DNA of 12,295 bases from CAYYNP01 sp964472545 (GTDB lineage Bacteria; Planctomycetota; Planctomycetia; Pirellulales; Thermoguttaceae): positions 1 through 12,295 of the forward strand of contig CAYYNP010000294.1 of the NCBI GenBank assembly GCA_964472545.1. The letters are read 5' to 3'. Below, in pieces: positions 7,436 through 12,295 of the stretch. The notes under the pieces were generated by a model. The model saw only the letters and a list, made by a program, of their open reading frames with translations. It did not search any database and had not been told where the DNA came from. Numbering within the stretch: the first letter of the stretch is position 1; every line of letters starts with the position of its first letter. Made by a program: the position numbers and the translations under genes.

Positions 7436-8647
7436 TCAACTCATGGCCGCACTGAGATCGAATACCGGCAGCAACAGCGCTACCAATACGAACGCGATCA
7501 CTCCGCCCAGCGCGACCAATAAGACGGGTTCCACCAGTCGGACCATCACGTCGAGATGGCGGGCCGTCTTGCGATCGATCCCGTCGGCAATGTTGACCAA
7601 TACTTCGGCCAGATTGTTCGATTCTTCGGCCACGGCGATCATCGCCATCACCGGCCGGGGGATCAGCCCACACTGGGCCAACGGCTTGGAGAGCGAGTCG
7701 CCGGAAGAGACGTTTTCGGCCGACCGGCGCACCGCGTCGGCCAGCACGCGGTTGCCGGCCGAATCGCTGCTGATGTCCAGCGCCTTCAGCAACGGCACGC
7801 CGTTTCGCAGCAAGGTGCCCAACACGCGGCAGAAACGCGACAGCGCCAGCCCGAGGAAGATCTCTCCGAACAGCGGCAGCTTCAGCTTCAGGCGGTCCCA
7901 CAACAGCCGGCCACGTTCTAAGCGGAGTCTTCCCCGCAGCCAGAAGCCCGCCGCAACCAGCCCAACGCCCAACGGCAGACCGTAGCGGCCCAGCAGATCG
8001 CTGAGCGTAAGCAAGGCAACCGTGGGCCCGGGCAGACCGCCTCCTTGCCGCTGCAGCCGGGTAAACAGCTCGCTGAACTTGGGGACGAAGAAGACGATCA
8101 ACACGACCGTCACCACGAAACCGGCCACGCTCAGGAACGCCGGGTACGACAGCGCGCCGACCACGCGGTTCTTCAGATCCTCTTGACGCTCCAGGAAGTT
8201 TGCGATCCGCCGCAGTGCCTCCTCCAGGAAGGCCCCTTCGGAACCCGCCCGGACCATGTTCACGATCAACTCGGAGAACAGGTCCGGGTGCCGCGCGAGC
8301 GCCTCTTCCAAGGCCGCCCCGTCGGCGACCTGATTGCGGACCTCGGTCAACACACCGGCTAGCCGGTCGGAGGTGGCCTGCTCGGCCAGAATATCGAGCG
8401 CGCCCAGCAATGCCACGCCGTTTTCCAGCAGATCGGCCAACTGGGTGAAATTGGCGGCCAAGACCGACGCCTTGACGCGAGCGCGAAACAGCCGGGCCGA
8501 AGTTGTCGGCTGCTTGCCCTCGACCTTCAAGGCGTACAGCGACCGGTCGGCCAGCGCGCGGAGCGTCTCCCGCTTGTCGGCGGCGCTGATCGTGCCGGTG
8601 ACGTTATCGCCGGCGAGCGTTCGAGCGGTATAGGCGAACTCGGGCAT
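7436..8647 (-). CDS. gspF: GspF, T2SS inner-membrane platform protein
   Basis: Polytopic platform protein (403 aa, the family's usual length) that works with the GspE ATPase in pseudopilus assembly. The N-terminus MPEFAYTARTLAGDNVTGTI is typical of GspF/PilC. It has two T2SSF repeats: residues about 62-187, with FTQLADLLENGVALLGALDI (67-86), and about 265-390, with LSRFCRVLGTLLRNGVPLLK (269-288). Membrane helices are near 170-190, 222-237 and 370-395. The start ATG at 8647 shares one base with the gspE stop (TGATG), which indicates coupled translation. A weak AAGG lies seven bases upstream inside gspE. Homology to type IV pilus PilC is expected; the neighbouring pseudopilin set makes this a T2SS. 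Confidence 0.95.
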   Translation of the reverse strand: MPEFAYTARTLAGDNVTGTISAADKRETLRALADRSLYALKVEGKQPTTSARLFRARVKASVLAANFTQLADLLENGVALLGALDILAEQATSDRLAGVLTEVRNQVADGAALEEALARHPDLFSELIVNMVRAGSEGAFLEEALRRIANFLERQEDLKNRVVGALSYPAFLSVAGFVVTVVLIVFFVPKFSELFTRLQRQGGGLPGPTVALLTLSDLLGRYGLPLGVGLVAAGFWLRGRLRLERGRLLWDRLKLKLPLFGEIFLGLALSRFCRVLGTLLRNGVPLLKALDISSDSAGNRVLADAVRRSAENVSSGDSLSKPLAQCGLIPRPVMAMIAVAEESNNLAEVLVNIADGIDRKTARHLDVMVRLVEPVLLVALGGVIAFVLVALLLPVFDLSAAMS

Positions 8648-10344
8648 CAGTCGACCTTGGTCACGCGCAACACTTCTTCGACCGTGGTGATCCCCAGCCG
8701 AACCGCCCGCCATCCGTCCTGGCGGAGCGTCCGCATGCCGGCCTTCACGGCCGCTTGGTGGATCACGTTCGTGGCGGCCCGCTCGCCGACCAGGGCGCGG
8801 ATCTCGTCGTCGGCCACGAGCAACTCGAACAGGCCGATGCGGCCGCGATAGCCCGTCCCACGGCACTTGCGGCAGCCGACGGCCCGATGGATCGTCTTGC
8901 CGTTGCCGAGGCACTCGGCCAGGGGAAAGTCGGCCGGCACGTCTTCGGCACGCGGCACGTACCACCGACGGCAGTCTTTGCAGAGCGTCCGTACCAGGCG
9001 CTGGGCCATCACGCCTTCCACGGTGCTGGAAACCAGGAACGGCTCGACGCCCATGTCGACCAGCCGCATGAAGGCCCCGGCCGCGTCGTTGGTGTGGAGG
9101 GTGCTGAACACGAGATGTCCGGTCAGCGACGCCTGCACGGCGTTTTCGGCCGTTTCCAGGTCGCGCATCTCGCCCACCAGCACCACGTCGGGATCGTGCC
9201 GCAAGACGCTCCGCAGACTGGCGGCGAAGGTCAAACCGACCTTCGGATGGACCTGGATCTGATTGATGCCCTCGAGGTGGTACTCGATAGGATCCTCGGT
9301 CGTGATGATCTTGTTCTCTTCGGTCTTGATCTCGCTGAGCGTGCTGTAAAGGGTGGTCGTCTTGCCGGAGCCGGTCGGGCCGGTGACCAGCAGAATCCCG
9401 TGGGGCTGTTTGGCCAGGCGGTGGAAACGCTCGTAGACGTCGTCGGCCATACCCACGCCGCGCAGCGAAAACTCCATCCGCTGCTTGTCCAACACGCGCA
9501 TCACCACGCCTTCGCCGTGTGCCATGGGGATGATCGAGACCCGCACGTCGATCTCCCGGCCGGAGACCTTCAGCTTGATCCGCCCGTCTTGCGGCACCCG
9601 CTTCTCGGCGATGTTCAGGCGGGCCATGATCTTCAGCCGGCTGATGATCGCGGCCTGGAAGCGGTCGATCTCCGGCGGCATCGGCTGACGCATCAACACG
9701 CCGTCGATCCGATAGCGGGTCTTCATCCCTTCGGCCTGGGCTTCGAGGTGGATATCGCTCGCCTGGGCTTCGACCGCCTCGGAGAGGATCTCGTTGACCA
9801 GCCGCACCACGGAGGCCTGTTGGGCCATCTCCGAGGCCTCCGACTGGTCCCACTCGATCTCCTCGAGCATCTCCACGCCGGCGTCGCGTTGCGCGTCTTG
9901 AGCGATCAGCCCGTCGATCGTCTCGGCACCCACGCCGAGGTGCGTCTTGATCAGCTTGGCCACGTCGTCGGGCAAGGCCACCACCGGGTCGACGCTACGG
10001 CCGGTGGCGGCGCTGACGGCGTCGATTGCGTGCAGATCGAACGGGTTTCCGGTGGCAACCAACAGCGAGCCGTCGGCTTCACAAATCGGAAACACGTCGT
10101 AGCGATGGATCAGCCGCACCGGGAAAGCGTCCAGCAACGACAGATCGACCTCGACGCCGGAGAGGTCGACAAACGCGCAGCCGAGCGATTCGGCCACCGC
10201 ACGCAGCGCGGCTTCTTCGCTGGCAAAGCCCAACTCGGCCGCCACTGGGGCGAGCCGTCCGTTGGCCGACTGCGCCTCGCGGGCGATCAGCAGTTGTCGC
10301 GCATCCAGCGCGCCCGTCTCGGACTGAGATTCCATCGGAATCAT
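8647..10344 (-). CDS. gspE: GspE, T2SS assembly ATPase
   Basis: Cytoplasmic secretion ATPase (565 aa from ATG at 10344) of the GspE/PilB superfamily, powering pseudopilin assembly. An N-terminal T2SSE_N-type domain spans about 15-140. The N2 domain carries SEAVEAQASDIHLEAQAEG (188-206). Walker A is GPTGSGKT (322-329), the Asp-box region TTEDPIEY (348-355), Walker B DPDVVLVGEMRD (384-395) and the His box STLHTND (414-420). Two Cys pairs, CKDC (455-458) and CRKC (491-494), form the zinc-binding tetracysteine motif of GspE. All key residues are present. The frame extends to TTG at 10380, but the ATGs at 10344 or 10335 fit better, and none has a clear ribosome site. First gene of the operon, with a divergent EF-hand gene upstream. 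PilB is the main alternative; the full pseudopilin set downstream favours GspE. Confidence 0.95.
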   Translation of the reverse strand: MIPMESQSETGALDARQLLIAREAQSANGRLAPVAAELGFASEEAALRAVAESLGCAFVDLSGVEVDLSLLDAFPVRLIHRYDVFPICEADGSLLVATGNPFDLHAIDAVSAATGRSVDPVVALPDDVAKLIKTHLGVGAETIDGLIAQDAQRDAGVEMLEEIEWDQSEASEMAQQASVVRLVNEILSEAVEAQASDIHLEAQAEGMKTRYRIDGVLMRQPMPPEIDRFQAAIISRLKIMARLNIAEKRVPQDGRIKLKVSGREIDVRVSIIPMAHGEGVVMRVLDKQRMEFSLRGVGMADDVYERFHRLAKQPHGILLVTGPTGSGKTTTLYSTLSEIKTEENKIITTEDPIEYHLEGINQIQVHPKVGLTFAASLRSVLRHDPDVVLVGEMRDLETAENAVQASLTGHLVFSTLHTNDAAGAFMRLVDMGVEPFLVSSTVEGVMAQRLVRTLCKDCRRWYVPRAEDVPADFPLAECLGNGKTIHRAVGCRKCRGTGYRGRIGLFELLVADDEIRALVGERAATNVIHQAAVKAGMRTLRQDGWRAVRLGITTVEEVLRVTKVD

Positions 10345-10415
10345 AGGTCGGCCTGTACGGGGTATGGCAGTCGAACGCAACGCGGCCGGTCGCCGCGCGT
10401 TATCGGATCGATCTG

Positions 10416-10439
10416 CAAGGAGCGGTCCGTTGCTCCTTG
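10416..10439. promoter_or_regulatory. Inverted repeat upstream of gspE, possible operator or leader hairpin
   Basis: Perfect 8-base arms CAAGGAGC (10416-10423) and GCTCCTTG (10432-10439) with an 8-base spacer, about 70 bases before the gspE ATG. No T-run follows. It could be a regulator site or a hairpin in the operon leader. The role is inferred from position only. Confidence 0.4.
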
Positions 10440-10447
10440 AAACGTTC

Positions 10448-10463
10448 GATGGCCGTGGCCATC
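10448..10463. promoter_or_regulatory. Near-perfect dyad GATGGCC-GT-GGCCATC
   Basis: A 7-base dyad with a 2-base centre, 16 bases in all, in the divergent promoter region. Size and symmetry suit a dimeric regulator, but a GC-rich genome makes chance palindromes common. Confidence 0.3.
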
Positions 10464-10522
10464 AATCGCAAGTCTCAGGCAGGTGCGTGGGGTGGTGGTG
10501 GGGTGGAAACGGGTGGGCGGCC

Positions 10523-10558
10523 TTGACTTCAGGCCGGGGGCCTTTCATCCTGTATCCT
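10523..10558 (+). promoter_or_regulatory. Weak promoter candidate for the EF-hand gene
   Basis: TTGACT at 10523-10528 resembles a -35 box. Seventeen bases later lies CATCCT (10546-10551), and TATCCT follows at 10553-10558, so the -10 is either poor or spaced at 24. The spacer contains the dyad AGGCC-GGG-GGCCT (10531-10543). The ATG of the EF-hand gene is at 10573, which would give a very short leader. Low confidence. Confidence 0.3.
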
Positions 10559-10572
10559 GCAGAGTCTGGCTA

Positions 10573-11337
10573 ATGATTCTACATACGCGCCCGCGTCCGT
10601 CAAGTCGCACGCGAGGCGCAACCCCAACAACGGGGGGTGTCGCTTTGAGTCGAACCTCGCCAATACGACTTCCGCTCGTAATCTGGGGATTCTTGGCGGT
10701 CTTTACGGCCGAGGCCCGCGGCCTTGCTGCCGATGGACTTCCGGCAGCCGCTCCGCCGGTAAGCACGATACAGGACAATCGCCCCATACCGGCCAAAATC
10801 CGCCGCTACGCTGAGCGCCTGGTGCAGAAGTACGACAGCGACACCGACGGCCGACTCTCTGCTTTGGAGTGGCGCCGGATGCAAGGCACGCCCCAACAGG
10901 CCGATTTCAACGCCGACGGTTCGATCGCCGTCGACGAACTCGTCCGCCACGTGGCCGAGTTCGCCCGACAGCGGAGCATTCGCTTTGTGGCTCCGCCGTG
11001 GTTGGGTGCCGGTGCGACGGCTCCGCTGTTGAACCCGGTGACGGCTGCCGACGCTTCCACGCAACCACCCTCGGCGGCAGGCCATCCCCGGCAAGAGAAC
11101 CCTAACGCGGCCGAGGATTCCCGGCGGCGCAAGTTCCACGTTTCCCCGAACCGGCTCCCCCCCGGGCTTCCCGACTGGTTCCTCCAGCGCGACGCGAACG
11201 GCGACGGACAACTCTCCTCGGCCGAGTACGCCTCAGAAGGAACCGGCTCGCAGCGCGCCCAGTTCGCCCGTCTCGACGCCAACGGCGACGACTTGCTCAC
11301 GCCTAAGGAGTTGCTCCGCGCGACCAAGGCGCCGTAA
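10573..11337 (+). CDS. Secreted four-EF-hand calcium-binding protein
   Basis: Predicted exported protein (254 aa from ATG at 10573). Residues about 26-53 look like a signal peptide, with basic SRTSPIR, hydrophobic LPLVIWGFLAVFTA, then ARGLAA before the likely cut. Four EF-hand loops follow the D-x-D/N-x-D-G pattern: DSDTDGRLSALE (88-99), DFNADGSIAVDE (111-122), DANGDGQLSSAE (207-218) and DANGDDLLTPKE (235-246). They form two pairs separated by about 85 residues of low-complexity, Pro/Ala-rich linker. LPPGLPDWF just before the third loop is a motif I recognise from planctomycete EF-hand proteins. There is no enzymatic domain. The start is uncertain: TTG at 10645 would give a signal peptide of normal length, and the frame is open to 10483. 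It faces away from gspE and may use the same export route, but nothing in the sequence proves that. Confidence 0.8.
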   Translation: MILHTRPRPSSRTRGATPTTGGVALSRTSPIRLPLVIWGFLAVFTAEARGLAADGLPAAAPPVSTIQDNRPIPAKIRRYAERLVQKYDSDTDGRLSALEWRRMQGTPQQADFNADGSIAVDELVRHVAEFARQRSIRFVAPPWLGAGATAPLLNPVTAADASTQPPSAAGHPRQENPNAAEDSRRRKFHVSPNRLPPGLPDWFLQRDANGDGQLSSAEYASEGTGSQRAQFARLDANGDDLLTPKELLRATKAP

Positions 11338-11451
11338 CACGGACTCTCGACAGGGCGACTGGCGGCGGAGCGTGGGAGGCGAGGGCGCCGACGTGGGGCT
11401 GCGGGCTCGCCAGTTCATCAGCATGCCCCGGTGGCGCGACCCTGAGCCGTG
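11338..11451. other. Convergent intergenic spacer
   Basis: A 114-base spacer between the 3' ends of the EF-hand gene and the antitoxin-like gene, which converge here. CTGGCG near the start is matched by CGCCAG about 50 bases on, but there is no T-rich tail on either side. I see no convincing terminator and no gene. Confidence 0.5.
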
Positions 11452-11646
11452 CTACTCCGAGGAACCGGCATCGCCACTTGCCGCCGACGTGACAACCGGC
11501 CGCGGCGGCAACCGAATCACCTCCCGGTCGTCGGCCGCGTCGCGCCGCTGTGCGTCCTTGACAATTGCACGAACGTCGAAATCAAAGCGTGCCGCCCATT
11601 CTTCCCTGATCTTTCGGATTTCGTCTACGACGGGATCAGAAGACAT
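11452..11646 (-). CDS. Small antitoxin-like protein paired with PIN gene
   Basis: Small protein (64 aa) encoded directly after the PIN gene and overlapping it by 11 bases. MSSDPVVDEIRKIREEWAARFDFDVRAIVKD is a charged, probably helical N-terminal half. REVIRLPPRP (41-50) follows, then a disordered Ser/Ala tail. I recognise the layout 'DP(I/V)V.E(I/V)RK.R...AA.F.(Y/F)D..AI..D' ending in a short '.LPPR' as a small family often found next to this kind of PIN protein. It has no obvious DNA-binding fold that I can read. ATG at 11646 has GGAG seven bases upstream. Likely role: partner or antitoxin of the PIN protein, inferred from context and size. The order is toxin first, the reverse of classical vapBC. 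Confidence 0.65.
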   Translation of the reverse strand: MSSDPVVDEIRKIREEWAARFDFDVRAIVKDAQRRDAADDREVIRLPPRPVVTSAASGDAGSSE

Positions 11647-12121
11647 CGTTGATCTCCATGAGTTCCTGAGGCGTGCAAATCACCGGTGGCTCGTAGCCAC
11701 CCTCACGGCAGATCGATTCAATCCGAGGCCGCAGGGCGGCATTCGCGATGTGTTTGCAGTTCCAGGTCAATATGTATTCTATACCGTTGACCGCCGCGAC
11801 GGAAATGTGAATTGCGTCGATTTCGGCCTTCTGCGGCAACGGTACACCGATAATCAACGATTCCGCCAGGTGGTAGACCTCGTCCGGGACATCTAGCAGC
11901 GGAATACCCTGTAGGTAGGCCGCACGTTCGCGCGCGGCAGCAGGATCGCCCCGAGAGCATTCCTGCACGACGAACCGTGACACAAGCGGCGTAAAGCGTT
12001 GTCGGTCGTTCTCCCACCAGTCGCGCGTCGTCTGCTGATTCGCCGCGATCCGCAGCACGCCGCTGACGCGCATGGCAAGGTAGCCGATGATTGTTGTTTC
12101 CAGGTAGACAGTTGGTTTCAT
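11636..12121 (-). CDS. PIN-domain protein, VapC-like putative toxin RNase
   Basis: PIN-domain protein (161 aa) of the VapC-like type, predicted metal-dependent ribonuclease. It opens MKPTVYLETTIIGYLA with the first acidic position as Glu8, then QECSRGD (53-59, Glu54), AEIDAIHISVAAVNGIEYIL (99-118, Asp102) and TWNCKHIANA (119-128), closing with GGYEPPVICTPQELM (141-155). This set marks a family I know as 'type II toxin-antitoxin system VapC family'. Its fourth acidic site reads Asn121 in the TWNCKHI motif, as usual for this subgroup. Length is normal. ATG at 12121 follows GGAGG by about ten bases. It overlaps the small downstream gene, so the two are probably one transcript. Without its partner's activity known, 'toxin' is an inference. 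Confidence 0.85.
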   Translation of the reverse strand: MKPTVYLETTIIGYLAMRVSGVLRIAANQQTTRDWWENDRQRFTPLVSRFVVQECSRGDPAAARERAAYLQGIPLLDVPDEVYHLAESLIIGVPLPQKAEIDAIHISVAAVNGIEYILTWNCKHIANAALRPRIESICREGGYEPPVICTPQELMEINDVF

Positions 12122-12172
12122 TCAGACTAGCCCTCCACGTTCTCGGAGGCTCAAGAATCGATTGACTCACGT

Positions 12173-12295
12173 TCAGTTCGTTCGGCTTCGTTTGTTCTGC
12201 AGGAGACGCCGCACACGATCCACAAGTGCTTTGGTGTCCATGAAGTAGTTTGGATACGCTTGCCGTACGGCGTCTATCGAATCCGCCGTCACTAG
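12173..12295 (-). CDS. 3' end of an unidentified gene, cut by the window edge
   Basis: The last 40 codons plus a TGA stop of a minus-strand gene that continues beyond the right edge. The readable C-terminus is LVTADSIDAVRQAYPNYFMD followed by a basic amphipathic stretch, TKALVDRVRRLLQNKRSRTN. The sequence looks like real protein: it is compositionally sensible and ends 51 bases before the PIN gene start on the same strand. 'AYPNYF.DT' near the C-terminus reminds me of some RelA/SpoT-like nucleotidyltransferase proteins, but that is memory only. It could be the first gene of the PIN transcript. No function is assigned. Confidence 0.5.
   Translation of the reverse strand, partial: LVTADSIDAVRQAYPNYFMDTKALVDRVRRLLQNKRSRTN

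Larger units (their letters stand above)
10345..10572. other. Divergent intergenic region, gspE / EF-hand gene
   Basis: This stretch of about 230 bases should hold the promoters of both the secretion operon (leftward) and the EF-hand gene (rightward). I find two small palindromes (10416-10439 and 10448-10463), a weak plus-strand promoter candidate, and G-rich sequence around 10485-10520. I do not see a convincing minus-strand -35/-10 pair for gspE. No gene with support lies here. Confidence 0.6.

Noticed and set aside
8648..9853. Upstream extension of the gspF frame by about 400 codons
   Set aside because: It overlaps gspE in another frame and is Arg/Gly-rich. True GspF begins at 8647 with MPEFAYTARTL.
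10345..10380. Longer GspE starting at TTG 10380
   Set aside because: The extra 12 residues show no similarity to the family and there is no ribosome site. ATG at 10344 is preferred, although not proven.
8755..10440. Long plus-strand open frame (about 561 codons) opposite gspE
   Set aside because: Antisense shadow of gspE, whose ATPase motifs are all intact. The shadow shows no recognisable fold.
10449..10526. A 25-codon plus-strand frame starting MAVAINRKSQ
   Set aside because: Low-complexity Gly-rich product, no ribosome site, and it lies in the divergent promoter region.
11338..11451. Bidirectional terminator between convergent genes
   Set aside because: Only a short CTGGCG/CGCCAG match with a long loop and no T-tails.

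Overview
The window looks like a GC-rich planctomycete (Pirellulales-like) chromosome segment, probably from a draft or metagenome assembly. Three things point there: the gene style (a secreted four-EF-hand protein with an LPPGLPDWF-type motif), a type II secretion cluster with enlarged pseudopilins, and palindromic intergenic elements with GGGTGCCA...TGGCACCC ends, which I associate from memory with Pirellulales genomes. No rRNA or tRNA gene is visible, so the taxonomic call is an inference.

Layout. Positions 1-83 are low-complexity C/G sequence typical of a contig end. From about 10344 down to 109, on the minus strand, runs one near-complete type II secretion system (T2SS) operon in the canonical order: gspE (assembly ATPase), gspF (inner-membrane platform), gspG (major pseudopilin), gspH, gspI, gspJ, gspK (minor pseudopilins), gspL (cytoplasmic/inner-membrane linker), and a gspM-like gene whose C-terminus resembles the GspC/PilP domain. 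GspE would power the GspF/L/M platform. GspG and the H-I-J-K tip would form the periplasmic pseudopilus that drives substrates through a GspD secretin. Neither gspD, a stand-alone gspC nor the prepilin peptidase is in the window. The operon would continue off the left edge.

The genes fall into tight blocks. gspE-gspF, gspH-gspI, gspI-gspJ and gspJ-gspK overlap by 1-4 bases, which suggests translational coupling, and gspF-gspG are 44 bases apart. The three wider junctions (gspG/gspH, gspK/gspL, gspL/gspM) each carry a palindromic element. The gspK/gspL element also contains a poly-G run and a 10-N assembly gap.

Right of gspE is a divergent intergenic region of about 230 bases with small inverted repeats and a weak plus-strand promoter candidate. 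It is followed by a plus-strand gene for a secreted four-EF-hand protein. Next, on the minus strand, lies a PIN-domain (VapC-like) gene overlapping a small antitoxin-like gene. The right edge cuts off the 3' end of another minus-strand gene.
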